Below are positions 1 through 7,219 of a stretch of 40,806 nt of DNA, in pieces; within the stretch, counting starts at the first letter, position 1, and each line of letters opens with the position of its first letter. The notes under the pieces are model-generated. The model was not told the origin of the DNA. It worked only from the letters and a program-made list of their open reading frames with translations, and made no database searches. The DNA is from Luteibacter sp. OK325. Lineage in GTDB: Bacteria > Pseudomonadota > Gammaproteobacteria > Xanthomonadales > Rhodanobacteraceae. The stretch is taken from NCBI RefSeq assembly GCF_003050935.1, contig NZ_QAOX01000016.1, positions 1 through 40,806 on the forward strand, in the 5' to 3' direction. Made by a program: the position numbers and the translations under genes.

Positions 1-34
1 CCCGCTGAGCCTGCGTAATGTCTTTGCGTCCCAT
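1..34 (-). CDS. 5' end of an unidentified leftward gene (cut by window edge)
   Basis: An ATG at position 34 on the minus strand opens a frame that reads MGRKDITQAQR before the window ends. A good Shine-Dalgarno sequence (GAGGTG, about five bases upstream) supports it as a real start. Eleven residues are too few to assign a family. It lies downstream of and in the same direction as the acetyltransferase, across a gap of about 175 bases holding one REP-like arm, so it probably has its own promoter. Confidence 0.45.
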   Translation of the reverse strand, partial: MGRKDITQAQR

Positions 35-180
35 GGTTCACCTCGTTCTGGCTGTGAAGCCCTCTCGGGATGTCCAGAAAGATTAGACCACCTCAGGGCA
101 CCGAAGGCTCTGCGCTGCTACGTCCACGCCCGCCGCGGCGTCCCCGGAATTTCCGCCATGAACCTTTTTTTCGCGCGACA

Positions 181-204
181 TGGGGGAGTCGCTTCAGCGG
201 CGAT
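181..204 (+). repeat. Degenerate single REP-like arm (TTCAGC flavour)
   Basis: The arm contains the core CGCTTCAGCGGCGAT with a diverged leading part (GGGGGAGT instead of GTGGGAGC). It lies just past the stop codon of the acetyltransferase. It matches the arms found elsewhere in the window but is the most diverged of the CTTCAG type and has no partner arm. Confidence 0.55.
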
Positions 205-211
205 GCCGCTC

Positions 212-691
212 TCAGCGCACCGGTTTCGCCAGCCGCATCAGGTCGGTATCGAATCCATGGGCCACATAAAGGTCGCGGGCCTTCTCGTTGCCGGGGAACA
301 CGGCCAGGGTGACAAACTGGCAGTGATGTTCCTTCGCCCAGCTGTAGGCGTATTCGAGCAGGAACTTACCCACGCCGACGCCCTCGTATTTCTCCGCGAC
401 CGCGATGTTGGCGATGTGGCAATTGTCGCGGTGGGTGAAGAAATCCTTGGTCTTCTGCAGTTGCAGGAAGCCCACCGCTTCGCCGTCCTCGTTCTTTTCG
501 GCGACGAAGATGTAGCTGTTGGACGGCTGGTCGTCGAGGTGGTGAACGAGGTCGGCCTCGATGCCCTTCAGGCAATCGGTGCGCGTGCGCCCATTGGGCA
601 GCGGGAAACTGATGAAACGGGGGACCAGATCCAGGATGAACTCGTCGTCGTCGCTCTCGGCGAGACGGATCAGGAACGGGGAGTCGCTCAT
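212..691 (-). CDS. GNAT-family N-acetyltransferase
   Basis: A 159-residue protein of the Gcn5-related N-acetyltransferase fold, which transfers an acetyl group from acetyl-CoA to an amine. Visible signs are the beta-4 stretch NIAVAEKYEGVGVG, with the glycine-rich acetyl-CoA pyrophosphate loop, then a helix KFLLEYAYSWAKE, and the late motif NEKARDLYVAHGF typical of the family's C-terminal part. The length is normal for a single GNAT domain. The substrate cannot be told from sequence. I chose ATG 691 (MSDSPF); an in-frame GTG at 703 would add four residues. It lies downstream of the acyl-CoA dehydrogenase on the same strand, separated by 190 bases containing a REP pair, so it is probably transcribed separately. 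Confidence 0.85.
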   Translation of the reverse strand: MSDSPFLIRLAESDDDEFILDLVPRFISFPLPNGRTRTDCLKGIEADLVHHLDDQPSNSYIFVAEKNEDGEAVGFLQLQKTKDFFTHRDNCHIANIAVAEKYEGVGVGKFLLEYAYSWAKEHHCQFVTLAVFPGNEKARDLYVAHGFDTDLMRLAKPVR

Positions 692-762
692 CGTATCGGG
701 CACCGTCGCGGCTGAAGGATTCCGGAAAGAGTCTGTTTTCTACACCTTCACGCTGGCCGACG

Positions 763-787
763 GAAGCCCCGGGGCGGGGCTTCTTTT
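763..787 (+). terminator. Terminator-like hairpin facing right
   Basis: GAAGCCCCG (763-771), loop GGG, CGGGGCTTC (775-783), followed by TTTT. On the plus strand this is a textbook intrinsic terminator, yet both flanking genes run left and no rightward gene is seen. Read leftward it keeps the stem but lacks a T-tract. Confidence 0.5.
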
Positions 788-788
788 A

Positions 789-871
789 TGTGGGAGCCGA
801 TTCATCGGCGATGGGTCCTTGCGGTAACCCTTGCCCGCTGCCGCGGGATCGCCGATGAATCGGCTCCTACA
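789..871. repeat. REP-like inverted pair (ATTCAT flavour)
   Basis: The left arm is 789-812 and the right arm 848-871. Each carries the core CCGATTCATCGG, preceded by TGTGGGAG or TGTAGGAG and followed by CGAT. The arms face each other, making a BIME-like unit. The 35-base middle contains CCCGCTGCCGCGGG, which recurs in the pair at 34163-34244, so the two units are copies of one larger element. It sits between two leftward genes. Confidence 0.8.
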
Positions 872-880
872 GGGGCCGGT

Positions 881-2656
881 TTACAGCAGCTCAGGCAGCG
901 TGGCGACGCCCGCTTCAATCGCCGCCTTGTGCACGTGGATGCGCGGCAGGATGCGGGTGAAGTAGAAGGTGGCGGTGTCGCGCTTGGCCTGTTTGTCGTT
1001 CGCCGAGAGCGTGGAGCCACCCGCGGCCAGCACGCTGCGCGCCCAGAAATAGGCCAGGGTCACGTAGCCGGAGAAATAGAGGTAATCCACGGCGGCGGCG
1101 CCAAGCTCTTCCGGGTTGGCCTGCGCACGCTGCGCAATCGCCTGGGTGACGTCTCCCCAGGTCTTCGTGGCCACGGCGAGTGGGCCGATGAAGGCCTTGA
1201 CGGTGTCGTTTTCCGCATTGGCCTGGCAGAAGGCGGAGATTTCGTTGAGGAAGTGCTTCAGGCCGGCACCCTGCAACTGCATGATCTTCCGGCCAAGCAG
1301 GTCGAGGGCCTGGATGCCGGTGGTGCCTTCGTACAACGTGATGATGCGCGCGTCGCGGACGAACTGCTCCATGCCGTGCTCGGCGATGTACCCGTGGCCA
1401 CCGAAGATCTGCAGGGCTTCCTTGGTGCACTCCTGCGCGGCCTCGGTAAGCAGTCCCTTGGCGATCGGAATCAGGAAGGAGAGCAGTTCGCCGGCGTTCT
1501 TGCGCGCCTGCGGGTCGGCATCACGGGTCTCGATGTCGCTTTGCAGTGCGGCGTATGCCGCCAGCACGCGGCCGCCTTCGACGAAGGCGCGCTGGGTGAG
1601 CAGCATGCGGCGGACGTCCGGGTGGACGGTGAGCGGATCGGCCGGCTTGTCCGGGAAGGCCGGGCCGGTAAGCGCGCGCATCTGCAGCCGTTCGCGGGCG
1701 TAGTTGAGGCTGTTCTGCAGGGCCCGCTCGGACACGGCCAGACCCTGGATGCCGACCGCGAGGCGCGCCGCGTTCATCATGGTGAACATCGCCATGAGGC
1801 CCTTGTGCGCCGGTCCGATCAGCCATCCTTCGGCGCCGTCGAAGTTCATGACGCAGGTGGCTGAACCCTTGATGCCCATCTTGTGTTCGATCGCGCCCGC
1901 AGCGACGGCGTTGCGCTCGCCGAGCGAGCCGTCCTTGTTCACCTTGAACTTGGGCACGACGATCATCGAGATGCCGCGACTGCCCGCCGGGGCATCCGGC
2001 AGACGGGCAAGCACGAGGTGGACGATGTTCTCCGAGAAGTCGTGCTCGCCCGCGCTGATGAAGATCTTGGTGCCGGTGACAAGGTAGCTGCCGTCCGCTT
2101 GGGGTTCGGCACGCGTCTTGAGCAGACCAAGGTCGGAACCGGCCTGGGGCTCGGTCAGGCACATGGTGCCCGTCCAGCGGCCTTCGACCAGCGGCTTCAG
2201 GAAGGTCTCCTGCTGCCACTCGGTCCCGTGGTGTTCGAGCGCGTCTGTGGCACCGTGGGACAGCAGCGGATAGATGCCCCAGGCCAGGTTGGCCGAGTCG
2301 ATCATTTCCTTGGTCATCGCGCCGAGCGCGGCGGGCAGGCCCTGGCCGCCGAACTTTTCGTGTGCCGTCAGGCCGGCCCAGCCCCCTTCGGCGTACTGGC
2401 GATAGGCCTCCTTGAAGCCCTTCGGCGTGGTCACCGTGGCGGTGGCCTTGTCGTAGTGGCAGCCTTCCTGATCGCCCGAGGCATTCAGCGGCGCCAGCAC
2501 CTGCTCGTTGAAACGCGCGGCCTCGTCGAGCACGGCGTCGAGCAGGTCGCGTGTATGCGCCTCCCCGCCTTCCAGACGACCGAGCACGGTATCGGCACCG
2601 AGCACGTCGTAGAGGGCGAAACGCATGTCAGTGAGGGGGGCTTTGTAGATCGTCAT
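881..2656 (-). CDS. Acyl-CoA dehydrogenase, long form with C-terminal extra domain
   Basis: A 591-residue FAD enzyme that introduces the alpha-beta double bond into acyl-CoA, as in beta-oxidation, and passes electrons to ETF. The N-terminal helical domain begins MTIYKAPLTDMRFALYDVL, typical of the roughly 590-residue subfamily related to DmdC and FadE-like proteins. The middle domain has TEPQAGSDLG (about 168-177) and GTKIFISAGEHD. The C-terminal helical domain holds QIFGGHGYIAEHGMEQ and the catalytic glutamate in LYEGTTGIQ (E443). Residues from about 460 onward form the additional dehydrogenase-like C-terminal domain that distinguishes this group from ordinary 380-residue acyl-CoA dehydrogenases. 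Substrate chain length cannot be read from the sequence. It is followed downstream only by a REP pair and probably forms a single-gene unit. Confidence 0.93.
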   Translation of the reverse strand: MTIYKAPLTDMRFALYDVLGADTVLGRLEGGEAHTRDLLDAVLDEAARFNEQVLAPLNASGDQEGCHYDKATATVTTPKGFKEAYRQYAEGGWAGLTAHEKFGGQGLPAALGAMTKEMIDSANLAWGIYPLLSHGATDALEHHGTEWQQETFLKPLVEGRWTGTMCLTEPQAGSDLGLLKTRAEPQADGSYLVTGTKIFISAGEHDFSENIVHLVLARLPDAPAGSRGISMIVVPKFKVNKDGSLGERNAVAAGAIEHKMGIKGSATCVMNFDGAEGWLIGPAHKGLMAMFTMMNAARLAVGIQGLAVSERALQNSLNYARERLQMRALTGPAFPDKPADPLTVHPDVRRMLLTQRAFVEGGRVLAAYAALQSDIETRDADPQARKNAGELLSFLIPIAKGLLTEAAQECTKEALQIFGGHGYIAEHGMEQFVRDARIITLYEGTTGIQALDLLGRKIMQLQGAGLKHFLNEISAFCQANAENDTVKAFIGPLAVATKTWGDVTQAIAQRAQANPEELGAAAVDYLYFSGYVTLAYFWARSVLAAGGSTLSANDKQAKRDTATFYFTRILPRIHVHKAAIEAGVATLPELL

Positions 2657-2673
2657 CGTGAATCCTGGAGTAA

Positions 2674-3174
2674 TCAGGGGGAGCGGTAGGTGTCGGGGAT
2701 GCCGGGTACGGGCGAGAGCCAGTTCTTGCCGTGCACGTCGAACGTGCGCGACTTGTCCTCTTTCTCGGGCGTAGCCGATATGCGGCCGTCGATGGTGTAG
2801 GGCAGTGAGCCGCTGCTGCCCTTGGCGGCGAGTTCGGCCAGCGCCCTGGACATCTCGGCCGTGGGCAGGATGTCGATGACGGTGACGTCCGCGGCAAAAG
2901 AGGGAATGTCCTGGTCGATCTTCGCGTCCAGCAGCACACCGCCCAGCTCGCCCACGCGCAGCGTGCCCTGGAAGCGGTCGAAGGACATCCCGCCGTAGCT
3001 GTTGTTACGCAGGCGCAGGGTCACATGCCAGGTTCCGCCGGGCTTGGCGGCAACTTGCTGCAGGGTCACCGCGGGCGGGTACACGCTCTTCTTCTCCGGC
3101 CCACAGGCCGCCAGAACGGCTGTCACGGCAAGCAGTGCCGCGCGGAAAACGGTGGTGCGAAGGATCGAGGTCAT
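2674..3174 (-). CDS. LEA14-like (water-stress/hypersensitive-response domain) lipoprotein
   Basis: A 166-residue envelope protein. The N-terminus MTSILRTTVFRAALLAVTAVLAAC-G is a lipoprotein signal peptide with a lipobox (LAAC), so the mature protein should be lipid-anchored at the cysteine. The rest resembles the LEA type-2 / WHy beta-sandwich: VTLRLRNNSYGGMSFDRFQGTLRVG, then a hydrophobic strand around FAADVTVIDILPT. Such proteins are linked to desiccation or envelope stress, but the role of the bacterial lipoproteins is poorly known. The start at 3174 was chosen because it opens the signal peptide; upstream in-frame ATGs give no signal peptide. It ends 17 bases before the acyl-CoA dehydrogenase start, and is divergent from the SET-domain gene. 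Confidence 0.75.
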   Translation of the reverse strand: MTSILRTTVFRAALLAVTAVLAACGPEKKSVYPPAVTLQQVAAKPGGTWHVTLRLRNNSYGGMSFDRFQGTLRVGELGGVLLDAKIDQDIPSFAADVTVIDILPTAEMSRALAELAAKGSSGSLPYTIDGRISATPEKEDKSRTFDVHGKNWLSPVPGIPDTYRSP

Positions 3175-3320
3175 TCCCTGGGATTCCGGCGATAGGCGTC
3201 GAACGATCGTTCGATGGTAGCGCTGGCCGGCCCCCGCGCGCGAGACGTGCGTTTGAAACGCGGTTCCCAAGCGCCGGTCTAGCAGGCATCATTCGTATTG
3301 ACCTTTCTACGTGCCTTCCC

Positions 3321-3800
3321 ATGACCCGACGCATCGCCGCCCGACGTTCTCCCATCCATGGAAATGGCGTTTTCGCCACCGCCGCGATCAAGGCCGGTGA
3401 CGAGATCGTCGAATACAAGGGTGATCGCATGACCCACGCCCAGGCCGACAAGAAGTACGGCGACGGCGGGGAGACCGGCCATACTTTCCTGTTCACCCTC
3501 AACGATCGCTTCATCGTCGACGGCAACAGCAACGGCAATACCGCTCGCTGGATCAACCACGGCTGCAACCCCAACTGCCAGGCGGTGATCGAGGAAGCGG
3601 TGGATGGCAAGCCGACGAAGAAAGACCGCGTGCTGATCGAAGCCATCCGCGACATCGCCCCCGGCGAAGAGCTGACCTACGACTACGGCATCACGCTGGA
3701 CATGCCGCACACGGCCCGCCTCAAGAAGGTGTGGTCCTGCCTTTGTGGCTCGCCGAACTGCATCGGCACCATGCTCAAGCCGAAGCGCAAGGCCGCCTGA
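3321..3800 (+). CDS. SET-domain protein (putative protein-lysine methyltransferase)
   Basis: A 159-residue protein made almost entirely of a SET domain with a post-SET zinc motif. Visible signatures are SPIHGNGVFA (10-19), the AdoMet-binding and pseudoknot motif RWINHGCNPNC (76-86), GEELTYDYG (115-123), and the post-SET cluster CLCGSPNC (Cys140, 142, 147), which with Cys86 would hold zinc. SET enzymes methylate lysine side chains using S-adenosylmethionine. The fold is best known from eukaryotic histone methyltransferases, and the bacterial target is unknown. The ATG at 3321 fits the usual domain start. It is divergent from the LEA lipoprotein and convergent with the EF-G-like gene across a REP pair. 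Confidence 0.88.
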   Translation: MTRRIAARRSPIHGNGVFATAAIKAGDEIVEYKGDRMTHAQADKKYGDGGETGHTFLFTLNDRFIVDGNSNGNTARWINHGCNPNCQAVIEEAVDGKPTKKDRVLIEAIRDIAPGEELTYDYGITLDMPHTARLKKVWSCLCGSPNCIGTMLKPKRKAA

Positions 3801-3814
3801 GCCTGATTGCCTTC

Positions 3815-3882
3815 TGTGGGAGCCGCTTCAGCGGCGATAGCCAGGTCGCCGCATGGCCATCGCCGCTGAAGCGGCTCCCACA
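3815..3882. repeat. REP-like inverted pair (CTTCAG flavour)
   Basis: Arms at 3815-3838 and 3859-3882, each with the core CCGCTTCAGCGG between TGTGGGAG and CGAT, facing each other across 20 bases. The two arms are exact inverted copies over 24 bases. They lie between the convergent SET and EF-G-like genes and could act as a bidirectional transcript end. Confidence 0.85.
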
Positions 3883-3884
3883 CC

Positions 3885-5924
3885 TCAGTCTTCCTCGGCC
3901 CGCGGCTTCCACTGGTCTGCCAGCCTGCGTTGCACCCCAGCGGGAACGGCGTCGTAGTGGCTGAACTCCATCGCATACCGCCCTTGTCCACCGGTCATCG
4001 CTTTCAACTGCGTCGGATAGTCGGTGAGCTCCGCCAGTGGCACCCGCGCCTTGATCAGCGTTTCGCCGCCTCGTAGCGAATCGGTGCCCATGATGTGCGC
4101 GCGTTTGGAGGCCAGCCCCCCGGTCACGTCGCCCACGTAGCGTTCGGGGATCGACACCTCCAGGTCGACCACCGGCTCCAGGACCTGTGGCTGCGCACGC
4201 GATACCGCGTCGAGGAACGCCTTGCGGCCGGCGCTGATGAAGGCGACTTCCTTCGAGTCGACGGGGTGGTGTTTGCCGTCATACACCACCACGCGAACAT
4301 CCTGAATCGGATAACCCGCAATGGCTCCGCCATCCAGCGCCTGGCGCACGCCTTTCTCGATAGCGGGCATGAACTGGCCGGGGATGACGCCGCCCCTGGT
4401 TTCATCGTCGAAGACGAAGCCCTTGCCGCGCTCCAGCGGTTCCACCCGCAGGAACACCTCGCCGAACTGACCGGCACCGCCGGTCTGCTTCTTGTGCCGA
4501 TGATGACCTTCGGCTCCGGCGCCGATGGTTTCCCGATACGCGATGCGCGGCGGATGGGTTATCACGTCGACGTCGTAGCGCGCCTTCATCCGTTCCAGCA
4601 TGAGTTTCAGGTGCAGGTCGGACAGGCCACGGATCACCGTCTCGTTGAGTTCCTTGCGGTGCTCGACGCGAAAGCAGGGATCTTCCTCGGCGAGCTTCGA
4701 CAGCGCTTGCGACAGCTTCTGTTCCTGGCCCTTGTGCGCCGGCTCCACGGCTAGGCCGAACATCGGTGCCGGGAAGGCGGAGGGTTCGAGGTGGATGCGT
4801 GATTCGTCGGCGGCGTCGTGCAGCACGGCATCGAAGTGGATGTCGTCGATCTTCGCCACGGCAGCGATGTCGCCGGGCAACGCCTCGTCCACCTCGACAT
4901 GGTCCCGTCCCTGCAGGCGGAACAGGTGAGCCACCTTGAAGGGTTTGCGTCCGTCATCGACGAGAAGCTGGGCGTCCTTGCGCACGGTGCCCTGCCATAC
5001 GCGGAATACACCGAGTTTGCCGACGAAGGGGTCGTTGACGATCTTGAACACGTCGGCGACGACGTGGCGGGATGCATCGGCGGCCACATCGAAAGGTGAG
5101 CCCGCATGGTCACGAAACAGTGGCGGATTGGTTTCGGTGGGGCAGGGCAGGATGCGTTCGACCAGTTCGAGCAACTCGCTCACGCCGATGCCGTCGCGCG
5201 CGCCGGTGAAGACGATCGGCACGAGATGCCCGTCGCGCAGGCAATGCTCGAGCGCGCCGCGGATTTCCGCGGCCGATAGCGCGGACTCGCCCGCTTCGAG
5301 GTAGTGCTCCATCACCTCATCGTCGATCTCGACGACCTGGTCGATGATGCGCTGATGGGCTTCCCCCGGCGATGAAAAGTCGGTGTCGCCGGCGGTCTGG
5401 AAGAAGGCGTCACGCACCGAATGTCCCTTCGAGGCGGGCAGGTTCAATGGCAGGCATTCGTTGCCGAATTCCTCGCGCAGCGCGTCGACGAGCGTCGCCA
5501 GGTCCAGGCCTTCCGCATCGATGCGGTTGACCACGAGGATGCGCGCCATGCCGCGTTCTTTCGCATGCGCCATCATCGTGCGCGTGCCGTGCTCGATGCC
5601 GTTCGCGCCGTTGACCACGATGGCCACGGTGTCGGCCGCGGCGAGGGCGGCGAGCGCGGGTCCGCGGAAGTCGGCGTATCCGGGTGTGTCGACGAGATGG
5701 ATGCGATAGCCGTTGCGTTCGATCGAGGCGATCGAGGCGTCGATCGAATGACCCCGGGCCTTTTCCATGGGATCGGTATCGGAGACGGTACTGCCACGCT
5801 CGATGCTGCCGGGTGTGGTCAGTGCACCTCCGGCGTGGAGCATGGCTTCGAACAGGGTGGTCTTGCCGGCACCGGCGTGTCCGGCGAGGGCGAGGCTGCG
5901 GATGCGTTCCGTGGATGGCGACAC
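3885..5924 (-). CDS. EF-G-like translational GTPase (FusA2 type)
   Basis: A 679-residue GTPase with the five-domain EF-G layout. The G domain has P-loop GHAGAGKT (15-22), DTPGYADF (79-86) where canonical EF-G has DTPGHVDF, and NRID (133-136) in place of NKMD. Domain IV and V motifs follow (GGVIPGQFMPAIEKGVRQAL; the C-terminal QGRYAMEFSHYDAVP). These deviations place it with the EF-G paralogues rather than the essential fusA product. Its function is unsettled; relatives have been implicated in special translation steps. I chose GTG 5924 because AGGAGGG sits seven bases upstream, whereas the longer in-frame extension has no such signal. It is divergent from the TonB-like genes. Confidence 0.87.
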   Translation of the reverse strand: MSPSTERIRSLALAGHAGAGKTTLFEAMLHAGGALTTPGSIERGSTVSDTDPMEKARGHSIDASIASIERNGYRIHLVDTPGYADFRGPALAALAAADTVAIVVNGANGIEHGTRTMMAHAKERGMARILVVNRIDAEGLDLATLVDALREEFGNECLPLNLPASKGHSVRDAFFQTAGDTDFSSPGEAHQRIIDQVVEIDDEVMEHYLEAGESALSAAEIRGALEHCLRDGHLVPIVFTGARDGIGVSELLELVERILPCPTETNPPLFRDHAGSPFDVAADASRHVVADVFKIVNDPFVGKLGVFRVWQGTVRKDAQLLVDDGRKPFKVAHLFRLQGRDHVEVDEALPGDIAAVAKIDDIHFDAVLHDAADESRIHLEPSAFPAPMFGLAVEPAHKGQEQKLSQALSKLAEEDPCFRVEHRKELNETVIRGLSDLHLKLMLERMKARYDVDVITHPPRIAYRETIGAGAEGHHRHKKQTGGAGQFGEVFLRVEPLERGKGFVFDDETRGGVIPGQFMPAIEKGVRQALDGGAIAGYPIQDVRVVVYDGKHHPVDSKEVAFISAGRKAFLDAVSRAQPQVLEPVVDLEVSIPERYVGDVTGGLASKRAHIMGTDSLRGGETLIKARVPLAELTDYPTQLKAMTGGQGRYAMEFSHYDAVPAGVQRRLADQWKPRAEED

Positions 5925-6064
5925 GATGCGACCCTCCTTCTCAAGGTCGTCCGGGCAATCCGGACGCTCATGGCGGCGGTGGTTCAGGCGCGCCAACGCC
6001 AGCCCCAAGGCTTCTCCGAACCCGGGCCGGACGCAAGGGGAATCTTCGTCGCCGTGAGTGGTCT

Positions 6065-6080
6065 GTAAGCCAGGGCTTAC
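6065..6080. promoter_or_regulatory. Perfect palindrome in divergent promoter region (candidate operator)
   Basis: GTAAGCC-AG-GGCTTAC is a 7-2-7 perfect inverted repeat in the 203-base gap between the EF-G-like gene (leftward) and the first TonB-like gene (rightward). It lies about 50 bases before the ATG at 6128, with a weak -10-like TATCCT at 6103. The compact symmetry looks like a dimeric regulator site. No regulator gene is adjacent. Confidence 0.35.
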
Positions 6081-6127
6081 GCTGTGCTCAGCGGCACGCC
6101 ACTATCCTGTCCCAATCTGAAGGCCCC

Positions 6128-7159
6128 ATGGGGACTCCCGCTCGCGTGCAATATCCCGGTAAGGCGCCACCGCCCTTCGTCGAACCGCACCGGCTCGAAC
6201 CGGAGGCGTCGTCGCGCTCGCGTGGACTGGTTCCTATCGACGCGGCGACGCTGGTCGCGCTGCACGCCATCGGCCGCCGTCCGCCGCCCCGCGATCGGGT
6301 GCGTTTCACGCTGGCCCTCGCGGCGGCCCTGATCCTGCACATTGGGCTGATCTTCCTCGTGCGCTACGAAATGCAACCGCAGGTACAGGTGCGCTTCGCC
6401 ATGCCGGACGACCACCCCGACGTGCTCGAGGTGCGCTTCATCGAGCCGACACGTCCCGCGCCCCCCGTCGCCGACGTGCCGCCCCCTCCGCCGGTTTCCG
6501 AGCCGCCGCCCAAGGTACGCTCGCCGGAGGCCACCCGTCCCGAGCCGCCGCGGCCGAAGAAGAAGCCGGAGGATGCAGTGCCGGCCGACACCACGACACC
6601 CGCGCCGGCCCCCGCCGCCCAGGCGCCGCAACCGGCCCTGTTCGGCAGTGACGGCGCCGTGGCCATGCCGACCTCCGGTACCGGATCGAAGCCCGATTTC
6701 GTGCCGCGCAAGCCCACCGACGACACCGGCATCATGTCGCACAAGACCACGGTGACCTATACGCAGACACGGTTCGAGAAGGATTGGGCGCCGCGCGATG
6801 AAAACGCGTTGAGCAAGGGGGTTCGCCAGGTCATCGAGAAGACCACGGTCAAGCAGACCGTCGACCTGGGGCACGGTACCCGCGTCAACTGCGCGGCGGT
6901 GCTGTTCGTCCTGCCGGTCGGCTGCAACGGGGAAGATCCCTCGAAGGCCTCGAAGAAGGACGGCGACGTCCGCCTCAACATGGCGCCTGCGAATCCGTTG
7001 GTGAAGGACCTTCCCGACCAGGCTCCGCCGCCCACCGAAGCACAGTGCATCGCCGCGTTCCGCGCCGACAAGCCACTGCCGCAGGGCTGCGCCTCGGACA
7101 TCCCATTGAAGGCCATGGACCAGGAGAACACCGAGCGCGATCGTCGCGCCGGCAAGTGA
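6128..7159 (+). CDS. TonB-like proline-rich inner-membrane protein, paralogue A (function unknown)
   Basis: A 343-residue protein with TonB-like topology: a cytoplasmic N-terminus, one membrane helix (about 60-78, with a histidine inside, ALILH), then a proline-rich periplasmic linker (about 105-170) with Lys/Arg/Glu-Pro repeats. The C-terminal domain lacks the TonB C-terminal signature. It instead has TRFEKDW (214-220), RVNC and PVGC (Cys255, Cys266), and a second cysteine pair 14 residues apart (Cys307, Cys321, PLPQGC). The next gene encodes a longer paralogue with the same features. Similar Xanthomonas-group proteins are, as I recall, annotated only as transmembrane repetitive proteins. 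An envelope-spanning or energy-coupling role is inference. ATG 6128 follows GAAGG. Long upstream extensions of this frame are non-coding. Confidence 0.75.
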   Translation: MGTPARVQYPGKAPPPFVEPHRLEPEASSRSRGLVPIDAATLVALHAIGRRPPPRDRVRFTLALAAALILHIGLIFLVRYEMQPQVQVRFAMPDDHPDVLEVRFIEPTRPAPPVADVPPPPPVSEPPPKVRSPEATRPEPPRPKKKPEDAVPADTTTPAPAPAAQAPQPALFGSDGAVAMPTSGTGSKPDFVPRKPTDDTGIMSHKTTVTYTQTRFEKDWAPRDENALSKGVRQVIEKTTVKQTVDLGHGTRVNCAAVLFVLPVGCNGEDPSKASKKDGDVRLNMAPANPLVKDLPDQAPPPTEAQCIAAFRADKPLPQGCASDIPLKAMDQENTERDRRAGK

Positions 7160-7200
7160 AGCCATCGGCGTACGCGGCGATTGTCTGCGGCGCCCACAGC

Positions 7201-7219
7201 ATGGACACTAGTTGTCCAT
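7201..7219 (+). promoter_or_regulatory. Inverted repeat covering a start codon
   Basis: ATGGACA-CTAGT-TGTCCAT is a 7-5-7 inverted repeat whose right arm includes the first two bases of the ATG at 7218. In the mRNA it could hide that start codon. No Shine-Dalgarno sequence is seen before 7218, whereas the later in-frame ATG at 7296 has GAGG six bases upstream. Confidence 0.35.
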
